Shown: piece after piece, positions 21,961 to 33,850 of the stretch
How positions within the stretch are numbered: the stretch's first letter is position 1
Layout of the letters: every line of letters begins with the position of its first letter
DNA from: Gambelia wislizenii
Taxonomy: Eukaryota > Chordata > Lepidosauria > Squamata > Crotaphytidae
Direction of reading: 5' to 3'
Assembly (NCBI GenBank): GCA_030847615.1
Contig: JAUMIR010000001.1
Coordinates: 439,634,687 to 439,698,686, forward strand
DNA: 64,000 bases
Position numbers and translations under genes: made by a program
Notes under the pieces: generated by a model
Databases searched by the model: none
What the model was told of the DNA's origin: nothing
What the model saw: the letters and a program-made list of their open reading frames with translations, nothing else

Positions 21961-22099
21961 GGTCCTTACTGTAATACGGCTAGGCTACGCCATCCAGTTT
22001 GCCCATCTCCCTCCATCCAGTTTTTTGTTTTAACCCTTCTTCTCTGGTCCTAGAGCACAAAGTCACCAACCTTTTAGCAAAGGACACCATTCAACAATT

Positions 22100-22660
22100 G
22101 CCTCCTCACACTTCCCATCATGGTTCCTCCCCCGCTATTTTACAATCCCAAAGAAAGATGGTTCCCTCTGCCTGATCATGGACCTCAGAGTGGTAAAATG
22201 GTACATCCAACCCAAAAAGTTCCGCATGGTCACCCTGTCCACTATACTTTCCCTCCTCAAGAAAGGAGACTGCTTCATCTTACTCGACTTACAAAACATG
22301 TACTTCCAGATTCCACAAAACAGGACATTCCTATGATTCAGTAGGTCACAAACCCTACCAAAACAAAGTATTGCCATTTGGTCTCTCCACAGCCCCACGA
22401 GTATTCACCAAGGTAATTGTTGTTGTGGTATCCCATCTCCACACCCAAGGTGTGAGAATTTTTCCTTACCTCGACAACTGGCTTGTGGCGGCACCCTCCA
22501 AACACGCTCTCAGTCAGGATGTGATGCACACTATATCCCTCCTTGTGGACCTTGGTCTAGGGCTCAACATGGTCAAATCTCATCTCCATCTGACACAGGT
22601 CTTGCCCTTCATAGGGGGCATTCTGGACTCCTTGGTGGCCTGAGCCTTTCTACCTCCTCC
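22100..22660 (+). pseudogene. DIRS reverse transcriptase
   Basis: The frame from 22371 encodes MPFGLSTAPRVFTKVI, then RIFPYLDNWLVAAPSK, then LPFIGGILDS. This is the palm and thumb region of DIRS-type RT. The active-site box is YLDN rather than YLDD, so the second Asp is replaced by Asn. The N-terminal part (22120-22330) is recognisable but broken. Confidence 0.85.
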
Positions 22661-23400
22661 GCAGGTGCTGACTCTCACATTCCTCCTTCACTACACCCTT
22701 TGCGACTGGACCATCCCAGCCCACCTCATCATACAACACCTTGGCCTCTTGGCTGCCACCATTATGGTGATCCCATACACAAGATTGCGAAGTCACCCAC
22801 TCCAAATATGGTTCCTCTACAACTTCAACTTCAAGCATGACTCTCCTCAGGTGCAACTTCGACCTCCTGTTGAGACCGTGCACGTGTCTTAACAATCTCT
22901 CCATTGGTGGCTCCATCCTCACATCATGACCAGCATGTCATTTCAACCCCCCCTTCCCACCACCATGGTGACATCAGACGCTCCCCTCCATGGATGGGGC
23001 ACTCATGGCGAAGGCCACTCTGTACAAGGAACCTGACCCCCTCATCTCCAACACCTGCATATAAATGTCCTGGAGATGGAAAGTGTGGAAAGCCCTCCAG
23101 TCTTTCAAAGACATAACCCACAATACTGTTGTCTAGGTGATGTGTGACAATGTGACCACAGTATACTACATCAGCAAACAGGGCGGTACGTACTCATCCA
23201 TCCTGACGAACATAGCATCTTGTCTATGGAATGGGTGCATCCATAGATCCATCCTTCCCCTGGCAGTCCACGTCCTGGGATCTGACAACACCCTGGAAGA
23301 TTTTCTCAGCTGCACAACAGAAAACCCTCATGAATGGTGCATCTCAGACAATGCCTTCCTCGTAGTTAGGACATGAGGATATCCCACGATAGATGTTTAC
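22660..23400 (+). pseudogene. DIRS RNase H
   Basis: At 23137-23310 the frame has CDNVTTVYYISKQGG followed by LAVHVLGSDNTLEDFLS. These match the DN-TTA-YYINKQGG and GSDN-LADFLSR segments typical of the DIRS RNase H. Upstream parts are shifted. Confidence 0.8.
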
Positions 23401-23559
23401 TTCTCCACAGAACTGGAAGTGTGCACAATTCTGCATGCGGGGCATCAGGGGCTGGGGTTCCCTCAGAGATGCCTTTCTCAGATGATGGTCAGACCCCCTC
23501 CTCTATCTGTTCCCCCTCTACCACTGATGACAAGGTTCTTAGGGAAGATACACAAAAAT

Positions 23560-24720
23560 ACTGCCAATTGCACTGTTGTGGCCCCATGGTGGCTGAGACA
23601 ACCATGGTTCTCCACTCTCCTTCTCATGACCTGGGGAGACTTCTTCCACCTTCCCCGTTCTCCCACTCTCCTGACTCAAGCCTCAGGCTCCCTGAGACAC
23701 CCCGACCTCACGACACTCCACCTCACAGCATGGTGGATCTGCCTGCACTAGACCATATTCAGGAAGTCCTTACTGCATCATGAAAACTGTCTACTAGACT
23801 CTTACACCCACAAATGGCAATGCTTCTGCACCTTCCCCTGTGCTTCTCACCTACTTACTTCCCCCACCAATTCCCTGATTGTCATGTCTTTTCTCCTTCA
23901 TCTTTGGGATAGTAGCGTAGCCCATTCCTCTCTCAAAGCATACCTTGCAGCCATAGTTGCTCATTCTACATAAAAGGTTTAGTTACAGGCCTTTTTAACC
24001 TTTACCCACCAGTCCACAACCGTTCTTTCATGGTTGCTTTCTCTTGTCCTTTCACAACTCATTAACAAGCCTTTTGAGCCCATGGCATCCATCAACTTAT
24101 GACTCCTCACATTGAACACCATCTTCCTTATTACCGTAACTTCAGCAAAAAGGGTGAGTGAACTCTGTGCCTTACAAGCTGACGTCCCTTATTTAATCTT
24201 TCACCGGGACAAAGCCAGGCTTTGCTTTGAGACATATCTTTCCTCCCCAAGGTGGTCTCTGCTTACCACCTCAACCAGAATATCATCCTCCTGGCATCCT
24301 TTCCAAACCCAAGATTGGACCTGGAGTGAATCTTGCACTCCCTGGACATCTACCGTGCTGTGGCATTCTACACTTTCCACACAGCTGTCACCCGGAGATC
24401 ACCTTGCCTCTTCATTTGCTACAGAGGTCAGTATCCAGGCTCCCCAGCTTCCTACCAGATACTCTCCCCATTGAGTGGTCAATCTCATTAATCTAGTGTA
24501 CCAACTCGCTAAGAAACCACAACCTCTCCATGTTTGCTCCCACTCCACTAGAGCCATTGCCATGACTCAAGTATGCTTCAGAGATATCTCCTTGCCGGAA
24601 GTCTGCATGGTGGTGATGCAGTCTCAACTGTCCACATTTATTCACCACTACCACCTTGACCACAGGGCAAGAGCAGATGTGGACTTCAGTTGGGCAGTGC
24701 TTTCTTCCATCTTTGGCTGA
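23560..24720 (+). pseudogene. DIRS tyrosine recombinase
   Basis: Pieces in order: a core-binding segment near 23935, the catalytic Arg segment VTSAKRVSELCAL (24130-24175), the His-x-x-Arg box CSHSTRAIA (24537-24560) and the nucleophile segment STFIHHYHLD (24630-24665). The Trp-containing stretch before the Tyr is degenerate. The frames are disjoint. The enzyme family would cut and rejoin DNA for circle integration. Confidence 0.85.
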
Positions 24721-24744
24721 CCTGCCCTCCTCCACAAGTGAGTT

Positions 24745-24845
24745 TGCTAGTCTCCAAATTGTGTGAGGCATAGAGACCATGAAGGAAGACAGGTTGCTTA
24801 CCTGTAACTGTGGTTCTTCAAGTGCTCATCTGTACCCTCACACAA
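24745..24845. repeat. DIRS internal complementary region (ICR)
   Basis: CCAAATTGTGTGAGGCATAG complements the left terminus and ACAGGTTGCTTACCTGTAAC complements the right terminus; the two are joined head to tail. This is the template for circle formation in DIRS replication. Confidence 0.8.
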
Positions 24846-24859
24846 ACCCACCCTCCTCC

Positions 24860-25076
24860 CCTCTTTCTGGCAGGTCCACAACACTTTCAGACAGACTCCA
24901 TAACAGAGGAGTAGCTTTTGGCCACTATTTCTAACCGTGCCCTGTGTGGGTGGTGTTACTCCCAAAAAGCTACTCAGCTCTGAAATGGTCCATATCTGAT
25001 CTGCACATGCACGAGATCCCAATTGTGAGGGCACAATGACCACTCGAATAACCACAGTTACATGTAAGCAACCTGT
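24860..25076. repeat. DIRS right inverted terminal repeat
   Basis: CCATATCTGATCTGCACATG is the complement of the left repeat. The end ACAGTTACATGTAAGCAACC matches the ICR complement with few changes. Confidence 0.8.
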
Positions 25077-25909
25077 TGACAGTCTTATATAAGATGGATA
25101 TTTTTTGTTTTCTCCATTCCAATATCTCTCTCTCCATATATCTGCATGAAAAATCTTGCCTCACAGATTGCTTAAGGTTTTCTTTGTTAAACGAAAAGGA
25201 ACAATAGTTTGAGATGTTTTAGCAATTCCTGAACATTGTCACCAAAAATGAAGAGGTATACACATTCAAGTCATCAAGTGTAGTCTCTTTCTTGTGCAAG
25301 CTATATGAAAGTGCCAAAGCATTTATTTGCAAACAGTAAAAACAAAAAAACAAACAGAAAATGCTTTGAAGAAAGATTGCTAGAGCCATGTGGTCAGCAG
25401 CCTACACTCAAAATTATTTTTAGGACACTTTAAAGGATAAAACCCATTTAAGGATCTGCTTAAGATAACCTTAGTGATTGCTATCCAAGTTGTCATTTTC
25501 CCCTAGCTGTGCTGGTATGTATAAGGAGTCTTGCTTCATTTGTAGAGAATGAAACATGTCCAAACAGCAATATGAAGTCTTATAAGTTGGATTTAGAGCT
25601 CAAACATATTTTGACATTTTCTTGGACCAAGACCATTTTCTCATCAAGTAGACATTTAGTATGATTAATCCAGGTGGATACTCTTGTCATTTTTCTCTCC
25701 ATTAACATTGGGTGAGATTTAAACCATTATGTTCTAGGCAGGGAATTGTTTTAGGCCTGCTGTTTCATGCAGTAGAAAGTCTTATTCTTTCCCAAAAAGT
25801 CTTATTCATGCTGTGCCCTAGTTTTATCACATATTACAACTTCCAACATTTTAAAAAGTGTACACATATGGATAAAAATATACTGAATGCAGTATTATCA
25901 AGGTAACGT
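25077..25909. other. PPP2R3C intron sequence without recognised feature
   Basis: AT-rich host intron between the DIRS element and a SINE. No coding or repeat structure recognised. Confidence 0.45.
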
Positions 25910-26193
25910 TTTATTTTTATTTATTTAGTTATTTATACCCCGCTTTTCAGCCACAAGGCTATCAGAGCGGCTTACAAATTGTTTTTTAAGCAATAGCTAT
26001 TTACACATCTAACTGCATTAAACAGCTTCCAATGTGTGTTAGCTAATTGCCCCCACAAGCTGGGTACTCATTTTACCGACCTACGAAAGGATGGAAGGCT
26101 GAGTGAACCTTGGAGCCCACTGGAATCGAACTTGCAACTTGCAAGGTGGTGACTTGCAGTACTGGCATTTAACCACTGTGCCACCAGGGCTCC
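25910..26193 (-). mobile_element. tRNA-derived SINE
   Basis: On the - strand the head reads GGAGCCCTGGTGGCACAGTGG (A-box-like) followed by GTTGCAAGTTCGATTCC (B-box-like). The tail has AAGCGGGGTATAAATAA and a run of TAAA. A near-identical copy is at 30861-31139. These are Pol III-type SINEs, not tRNA genes. Confidence 0.85.
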
Positions 26194-27179
26194 TCCAGGG
26201 TTTTAAATCATTTAGTAAAATTATTATGCTAACAAATATATATTATAAACACGAGCCTACCCAACTTTATGATCTTCAGGCAAGGGCTTTTACTCCATCC
26301 GACCACTGTCACAGGTATATTTGGTGAGGACAAAGGAGAGAAAGCCCCCTCAGCAGCTGCTCTCAAGTTGTGGAACTCTCCCCCACAGGAGCCTTGTTCA
26401 GCCCTCTGTTTGTTCTCTCTCTGCCAGCAAGCAAAGACCTTTTTATTTAGGCAAACCTTTGCCTCTTACTTAACTTACTGTGGCAGAAAGATCTTTTAAT
26501 TGCTTTTATCCTTTTTACTTTGTGTATAGTATCTTTAAACTTGTTTAATTTGGTATTTTAAATATAATTGTTTTTTAACAGTTTTTAACATTTATATCAA
26601 AAATATTTTAGCTATACTTTGTTTTAATTTGTTGTAAGCTGCCTTGTGTCCCATACAGGAGAAAGGCAGGATATCAAAAAACTAATAAAAACAAGTGCGA
26701 GAACAAATGTGTACTTATTAGTTATATAGGCATACCTCAATTAACAAAGCCTCTGACAAAAAAGCTCCTTTTATGCAAAGTTTTTTTTATGCTTGCCCAT
26801 CCACCCTTTTCCTTCTTGTTTTCTGGAAGTTTTTTGTAGCAGCATCAGCATTAGAAGGGTAGTGAAAGAGGGCTGAGGAAACACAAGCTTTCAGAGTCAG
26901 GTTGTAGCAGCCTGACTGCAGTAAAACATGAGTGGGAAAGAATAGGATTCTGTTGTAACTAATCCTACTGTACCTGTATCTACAGCAGGCAAGGTAAACA
27001 GCAGCTGCCTCCAGAACAGCAGAATGCCCTTACTGAGCATGCCCAAACAGAAAAATATAGAGAAAAGGGGGGATGCAGGTAAGCCTGCCTCACAAGTTAC
27101 GCAAGGCATAGTAAAAGAGCATAAATCTGTAAGTTTGGCCATCAAAATAGAAATTGTATGAAAAACAGGCTAGAGAAAG
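26194..27179. other. Intron with a LINE-like 3' fragment
   Basis: 26260-26695 ends in GTAAGCTGCCTTGTGTCCC, a GGCAGGATATCAAAAA-type tail and A-rich sequence, like the 3' ends of reptile LINE/SINE families. The preceding stretch has a short open frame (RQTFASYL) without further support. 26728-27170 shows nothing certain. Confidence 0.4.
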
Positions 27180-27599
27180 AAAATGGGAGGTTGATGCCTA
27201 CCGTGAATTATCATTCTAAGAAGACTGAAGGCGCAATCCACAACCATTGAGATATTCTCTCACGCCAGCTGATCAAAGCAGGAGACCAAAATTCCCAACT
27301 TTTTATTCCATTGTTCCTTTCTCTTTCTCCTTCATTTTATTACATAGCCTTGTATGCTGCCAGGTTTGACTCCCATATGAAGAAACAAAGTAGAAAGAAA
27401 ATGAGAGGTTGGACTTACTGTGAATAGTTATTCTTGGATGACTGGAGGAACAATCTACATAACATATGGGTTTATCCCCACAGCAGCAGCTCAAGGCAGG
27501 AGTCTAATTTTTTTTTTCAGTTAGGAACGCTGACTCCTCTCTCATCCAGTTTTATTATATATTTTATTATATAGTATATATTGTTCAACAGAGTAGATA

Positions 27600-28999
27600 C
27601 TTAGACAGAGGGGCTTGAAAGATAGAAAAGGGTTATTGTTTTTTTGCAGCCACAGGGTAGAGGCAGATTGGTCCTGGCAAAATTTCTGCTGAGATAGTTG
27701 GCTTTGAGATTTAAGGAACCTTTCAAGCAGACTGCTGTTAATGATTTTACTGTTCTTTCTAGCCAGCGAAGAAATCTCTCTGCTTCCCTGATCAATTAAG
27801 GGTGATTAGGATCCTCCTTGATTGCAAATGTAAGCTTTCTTGCAAACACTGCCCTTAGTGATTTGAACATCCTGATTTCTTATTATCTCTTTGAACCCTA
27901 TCAAAACTAATCTCACTAATAGATTTAAGAGGTTTATACTGCACTTGCTCTCCTCCTGTGACTACTGGTCCTGAACACCTCTCCCCTGGCAGTGGGCTTC
28001 CTAGCCTAAGAGACTCATGTCTGTTGTAACTATTTTGTTTTCCTGATTCAGAAATGATATCCCTGTTTAAATTTACCTTCCTTGTGTCCAACTCTGCTCC
28101 CAGGTGAATTAACTTGGTTGCTGCATCCAAATTACTTTTCTTGTAAATTAGAAATCCATGACTCTCTACAAACACCTCAGTGTTAACTGTAGATCCCTTT
28201 TGGCCTTATTCCCACACCTTGCTTTTAGTAATATATCATCTTGGTATGGAAACAGCTTTATGACTTTCTGTCTTAAATGTGTTATGATGGGAACTAGCAC
28301 TTTTGTGAATACTCTTGGTGCTGAGACCAGGTCAAAAGAGCCCAAAAAAGATAATGCTCCATCCCAAAATGGAATCTCAAATCTTTTCTGCGCTCTGGGT
28401 CATAAGAATGTGTAAAAATGCTTCTTGTTAATCAATCAAGATCATATAATTGTTCAATTGGAAGATTGTCCATAATTGTCTACAGCATTTCCATTTTGAA
28501 CCTCTGGTACTTTATGTACCCATTGACAAATTTAAAATTCAGTACTAGTTTGTGCTCAGAATTATGTTTTGCTACTGTAAAAATATTGAGTAAATTCCAT
28601 TGAATTTCTGATTTTCTCTATGGCTCCAATTTGCGCTAAATGTTTCATTCCTTTGTGAACAATTTTTAACTTGGCTTTGGGTTTTTTTGGTACTGGAGAG
28701 GTTAGATATCTGTCCTTTGGTCTCTTTGTAAATACTATCTTATAACTTTGAGTCATTACCTGAAGAACCCATTGATCTATTATTGATTGCCACAAGAGAC
28801 AGGATTTCAGAAGTCTTCCCCCTGCTGGCACTTCCTTCCAGTCAATACTGCTTTCCCCCTCTTGAGGGATGTTCAGCCCCTCTTGTTTTGTAGAGCTCCT
28901 TGAGGTTTGAAGTGAAATGTTGATCTGTTCCACTGAGGAGTGAAATTTCTGTAATCTCTCTGAGGAAATCTTTTCCTTCATGGAAAGAAGGATATACAT
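27600..28999 (-). pseudogene. Element B reverse transcriptase and RNase H
   Basis: Reading leftward: an RT N-terminal segment with KRPKDRYLTSPVPKKPK and HLAQIGAIEKI (28790-28600), a palm segment with an intact FPYQDDILLK box near 28250, FVESHGFLIYKKSNL and IHLGAELDT (28175-28080), and an RNase H end with LKGSLNLKANYLSRN (27740-27680). These match DIRS Pol. Frames are separated by shifts and stops. Confidence 0.75.
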
Positions 29000-30770
29000 T
29001 TCTGAAGTATTTCCTATCCTGTTTCCTCTTAAAAACTTTTGGCATTAAAGTGGGTCTGCCCTACCTGAGGACTAGCCATTTGCAGATTGGAGTGTCCGCA
29101 GATGGCCATGCCCCATATTATGCAATGGTGGTGCATACATACATCTGGAATTTAACAGTGTCTCCCACTCTAATTCAATCATGTCTTTAAACATTTCTGA
29201 TAAAGGTATTTCTAAATATTTTGGTAAAATTTCTGTAAAACTATGTTGGCTCTAATACTATCTGAGTCCTTGCTCTCCCCCCCCCCACCAATTTCCCTCA
29301 TTAGAGCTTTGTAATCCTAATGTTGCCAATACTTTTTCCAGGAAGCTTTTGAAATCCTCTGTGTCAAAACATCTATAGTATTGCATTCCTTGTCTGAATC
29401 ATATAATCAGAATCCTCTCTGCACTGTTTAACTGTAAGTCTTGCACATCTTGGTCCACATTCTTGTTTTGTTGAGAATCAGACTCAGAATCTAAATCTAT
29501 TTCCTCTGTTTTAAAGTAAGTATTTTCATTAGTGTGCCTTCCTATTCTGACAGATAAATGTTTGTCTTCTCTCTACATTTCCTTATCTCATTCCTGTTGT
29601 TCCCTAGTATTTCCTCTCTTACTCTCTTAATACTCCCATCAGTATTTCTGATCATCTTTTGTGTGCAATTAATTTATTTGGAACATTAGATGTGTTTAAA
29701 TTCATTAACATTGGGCTACTTGGCATATTAGATTTAATTAAAAACATTTTTAAAATTTTATCAAATTCATTACATTCATTGCATTAATATTTATGTTATT
29801 GTGAATTTCCTTCTCTAATACACCTCTCTTGTAAATTTCCTATTGCTTCTACTAATCTAGTCTCTAATTTGTTACTCACTTCAGAAAGCTGAGTGTGCTG
29901 AGATTCCATACGAATTGGTTGGAAAGAAAGTTTGACTAAGAAGCAATACCATTTAAATTGGTAAACATTGTTTTCAGATACTGTAGAAATCTTGCTTGGA
30001 TCTCAGCTCCACTAGATGATGAAGTCTATCAGATTTCCCTGTTTCAAACTGCAATGGTTTGTTCCTACTCTCTGTATTGCCAATCAAGCCTCATGTCTGT
30101 GCCTTCATGTTCTGAGAGTTAACAATATGCCCATTTTCATCTCTGGCTACGGCACTGCCCCTCTGCCTAGAATCTATGTTTTCAAGATGTCATGCTGAAA
30201 TGATGCAGAGAGACTTAACTACTGAGCCATTATAAATTTCCTGAATAAATAAAGCTGGTATGTCTGTTTGCTTACTCTTGTCTTTGTCTTTTGTTCCCTT
30301 CCTAGTTAACTCTAGTCCTTTTTTGTTGTCTCTTACCATCAATTATGAAGCTTTATCTGAAGTTTTTTTTTTTTAGATTCTGCCCCCAGTTTATTTTTCT
30401 GCGGTGCTGATTTAAGGCTGACTCCTGTATTTTTCTTAGTATTGTTTCCGATGCCAGATCAGAGGCTCACCTCTCAATGGCCAACAGATCTGCATTATTT
30501 TTAGTTGTCTGTTGCTCCATGACCTGCTGAACTGTGGTTGTAAGAGATGGTGGTTTATTTAAATGGTCTTCCATTTGCCTTTTCTTTTTGTTAGATGGCG
30601 CTTCTGGATGACTATCTACAAAATCACAATCAGGTATTTTTTTCTTTTTCTTTAAAATGTCATTTGCTATTTTTATAAATATTGTTAGTGTAGAGGCAAT
30701 AAAAGAGAAGAAAGTGAAAAACTTTACTTGCTGGCAAGGCAGGAAATTAAAACACTGGAGGACAGGCAAT
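29000..30770 (-). pseudogene. Element B gag-like region
   Basis: The frame at 30769-30467 has Lys-rich and Gln/Thr-rich segments (NKKKRQMEDHLNKP, VQQVMEQQTTKN). Downstream short acidic frames fit a DIRS gag by position only. Nothing is intact. Confidence 0.45.
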
Positions 30771-30860
30771 GTTCCTAACTGAAAAGAATTTTACACTCCT
30801 ACCTCACACTGCTGCCACATGGGGATAAGCCCATATGTCGTGAATTGCTCCTTCAGTCAT

Positions 30861-31139
30861 TTTTATTTTTTATTTTTATTTATTTATTTATATCCCGCTC
30901 TTCAGACACAAGGCTATCAGAGCAGCTTACACATTGTTTTAAGCAATAGCAATTTACACATCTACACTGCATTAAGCAGTTTCCAATGTGTATTAGCTAA
31001 TTGCCCCCACAAGCCGGGTACTCATTTTACCAACCTACAAAAGGATGGAAGACTGAGTGAACCTTGGAGCCCTCTGGAATCAAACTTGCAACGTGGTGAC
31101 TTGCAGTACTGGCATTTAACCACTGCGCCACCAGGGCTC
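30861..31139 (-). mobile_element. tRNA-derived SINE in element B, with target-site duplication
   Basis: Same family as 25910-26193: tail TTTATTTATATCCCGCTCTT at the left and head with the GCCCTGGTGGCGCAGTGG A-box at the right, read on the - strand. It is flanked by CAGTCAT at 30854-30860 and 31140-31146. It interrupts the right end of DIRS element B. Confidence 0.88.
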
Positions 31140-31199
31140 CAGTCATCCAGAGAATGGACAGGTAGTTGTTTTATTTTAAACAGAGACATAGGTGGGGAT

Positions 31200-32300
31200 G
31201 GACTGCTCCTTTAGCCTTCCTAGAATGATCATTCATGGCAGGTATCAACCTCTCATTCTCAGAAGTGTTGAAGGAGTAATCCACAACCATTGGGCTATAC
31301 CCAGGCTGAATCATGGGCAGGAATGGCTGCTCGATTCCTGAACTACTGCTTATAGAACATGTTTGCCCAAATGCTATCTGTCCTCATCTAAATTTGACCA
31401 CTTTATAATGTCTGATAAATGTTGATGGCTCTTTCCACCTTGTTGCTTTACACACTTCTTCCGATGAAGAAGTTACCCTGAATGCTGTTGTAGTTGCCAT
31501 CAATTTTGTCGAATGAGTCCACACTTGTGGTCTTGGCATAAATGCAACCTTTCAACCATCTTGAAATCATTGTTTTAGTAGCCTTGAACCCTACAGTTTA
31601 ATCTTCACAGTCCTCCTGACACCCAAGGAGTACCATTGTCTTTCAAAAGGATGTGTTCGACTTGGACAAAAGGTTAGCAGTTGTAATGTCTGACTCATGC
31701 ATAAGTCTGACGCAGCTTTTGGAAGGATGGAGGGATCGATGGTCAAAGATAACTTATCTTTTTCAAATTTACATAGGGTAGGGTTTACCGAAAGTGATAC
31801 CATTTCTGACACCTACCTTGCTGATGTAATTGCTATTAGAAATGCTACTTTGAAAGTCATTAATTTCAGTGATGCTTCACAAAGTGGTCAAAAGGAGATC
31901 TTGTCAAAAGTATTCAGTACCAAATTCAAATCCTACGTGGGCAATCTGTGAATGATTGGTTGAGTTTATAAAGTTGCCCCCTCAAGAACTGCTTGACATG
32001 AGGATGAGCTGACAAAAGCTTTTCACTAACAGCACAGATGACAAAGCTGCAACCTGCCTCTTTAAAGTTTTAGGTCTTAGTCCTTTATCTATTCCACTCT
32101 GTAGATAGGACAGGACATCACCTGTCTGTACATCTTTCACTATCACAGAATTTTGCTCACACCTCTTCTGGAAGGCCTTCCACATAGTCTTGCATATATG
32201 TTGCATTGACTGATGTCTAGATACTAGAATGGTATTCATTACTGGTTCTAAGTACCCCTGTTTTCTTAAGGGTTTGCCACTCAATCTCCATGTGGTTGGA
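31200..32300 (-). pseudogene. Element A tyrosine recombinase and 3' complementary region
   Basis: The N-terminal segment at 32284-31982 contains VQTGDVLSYLQSGIDKGL and LKRQVAALSSVL. The catalytic part at 31812-31590 has SLSVNPTLCKFEKDKLSL. Near 31520 the His box reads HSTK (Arg replaced) and near 31450 the nucleophile stretch is STFIRHYKV. The 3' complementary region at 31200-31300 follows. Broken in several places. Confidence 0.75.
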
Positions 32301-32475
32301 CTTAACCATTGTGGATTGGGGTGAAAAAACTGGACCTTGAGTTAACAGATCCATTCTCTACGGCACTCCGTATAGACTTTCTACTGATATCTTTATTAAC
32401 AGAGGGTACCATTGTCTGCATGGCCAGTGTGGGGCAATTAAGAGTACTTCTGCCCTCTCTGCTCTGATTTTCATA

Positions 32476-32665
32476 ATTGTTGTGTGCCTTCAAGTACTTT
32501 CTGACTTATGGCAAGCCTAAGGAGAAGCTAACACTGGGTTTTCTGAGGCTGAGAGTGTGTGATTTGCCCAAGGTCACTAAGTGGATTTTCATGGCCAAGT
32601 GAACATTAGAACCCTGGTCTTCAGAGTTATAGTCCAACACTCAAACCACTACACAGTACTCTCCA
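32476..32665 (-). mobile_element. tRNA-type SINE (CORE/MIR-like) fragment
   Basis: Starts with GTTGTGTGCCTTCAAGT and CTGACTTATGGC (the SINE tail on the - strand). It contains TTGCCCAAGGTCAC and ends in the diverged promoter head with AACCCTGGTC. It is the reverse orientation of the family at 51352-51575. Confidence 0.75.
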
Positions 32666-32843
32666 TATTATTGGAAGTTGTGGGAATGCATAAAGTAGAC
32701 TCTTCGGCCAACATTATGCTAACGTATCATGCCCTTCCACACCCTTCCATCTATTGAAAAAAAATTTACTTTGAAATTCTGACCAGATGCACAAATTTTC
32801 CATATTTGTAGATTGTTGAATACTTCCTGATTCAAACATCACT

Positions 32844-33677
32844 CTCCTGGGGCTTGTCTAAATAGTGAAAATACTCATAGAATTCAAGGAGAATACCTTT
32901 TGCCCCAATGGGATCCTGCATCATTTCGCCATATTCGGAAGGAGGGGGCCAAAACCACCATATACTCAGTGGGAAAAGCTGCAAAGGCTTTTGCCGAAGT
33001 TTTTTTTAAAAACTGATAGAAATGCGCATTCTTGCTCGTTGGGCCAACTGATTTGCTTTGCTGTTCTTTCCTGATAAGAGCAGAAGTGCAAAGCTGATTA
33101 GTCAGATGTGTGCAGGGGCAGAGCTTGCTGGCAAGGCAGTGCCCGGAACTGCCATGTTGAAATTTTGCTGTAGAGACTGTGCACTTAAGCAACAAAACAG
33201 CCTCCCCCTTTCTTTTCTGTTTATTTAAGTGGAAGGTTGCACTTCCGCACCTTGGATTTGCTTTTTAAAAAAATACCGTTTCGCAGCGGCAACTGGAAAG
33301 AATAAAAACACAAGTAATTCACTCATGCCCGCCATCTTAATTCACAGGCATGCACATTTCATAGAATCATGGAGCTGGAAGAGACCACAAGTGCCATCTA
33401 TTCCAACCCCACGCCCTGTAGAAACACACTATCAGAGCATTCCTAACAGATAGCTATCCAGCCTCTGATTAACAACCTCCAAAGAAGGAGACTTCACCAC
33501 ACTCTGAGGCAGTGCATTCCATTGCCTAACAGCTCTTACTGTCAAGAAGTTTGAACATCAAATGCATATAGCTTTGTATACCTGCGATCTTGAAAAGAAA
33601 ATGGAGACAAATGAAAGCTGCTGAGAATTGACATTACTGCACACTGATCCACATTTTATTGTCTCGTATAGACATGC
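32844..33677. mobile_element. Non-autonomous DNA transposon in element A
   Basis: The left end GGGGCTTGTCTAAATAG and the right end TATAGACATGCCC are inverted. The same TIR type bounds 6896-7441. The host sequence on both sides continues element A's RNase H (DYLNRNK to its left-hand continuation), which fixes the boundaries. A CR1 fragment is nested inside. Confidence 0.6.
33361..33548 (-). mobile_element. CR1 LINE 3' fragment
   Basis: Begins at the CR1 end (ATAGAATCATGGAGCTGG on the + strand) and continues with CACGCCCTGTAG and CTCTGAGGCAGTGCATTCC, the usual CR1 3' UTR order on the - strand. Confidence 0.85.
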
Positions 33678-33679
33678 CC

Positions 33680-33850
33680 TTAGTTGTATTTTGTTTCTGT
33701 TTAAGTAGTCCGCTGTCAAATTCAAAGTCCCTCTGAGATAGACTGCTGTCAGAGAGTTCAACCATTTCTCAGACCAAGTCAGTAATCTGGTTGATTCCTT
33801 TAGTTAGTTGCTGGGATCTCATTGCCCCTTGGTTACAAAGATAGGCTTCC
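33680..33850 (-). pseudogene. Element A RNase H
   Basis: The - strand frame MNSLTAVYLRGTLNLTADYLNRNK parallels the RNase H end of element B (LKGSLNLKANYLSRN). It stops at the border of the DNA transposon. Confidence 0.7.

Larger units (their letters stand above)
19265..25076 (+). mobile_element. DIRS-type tyrosine-recombinase retrotransposon, structurally complete, coding-dead
   Basis: A 5.8-kb element with inverted terminal repeats (19280-19440 against 24860-25046) and a central complementary region (ICR) at about 24745-24845. The ICR carries the complement of the left end followed by the complement of the right end, the hallmark of DIRS elements. Between them come gag, RT, RNase H and a tyrosine recombinase. 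DIRS elements integrate by recombinase without target-site duplication, and none is seen. The frames are interrupted throughout. It lies 170 bp right of the Gypsy copy, antisense to PPP2R3C. Confidence 0.9.
27396..31185 (-). mobile_element. DIRS-type element B nested in A, lacks the recombinase
   Basis: Its ends match as inverted repeats: 27400-27530 (GGATGACTGGAGGAACAATC, then CATATGGGTTTATCCCC, then CAGTTAGGAACG) against 30765-30860 plus 31141-31185. It lies exactly between two parts of element A's 3' end that are contiguous in the related copy C at 62480-62850. The - strand carries gag-like, RT and RNase H remnants but no recombinase domain. Confidence 0.7.
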
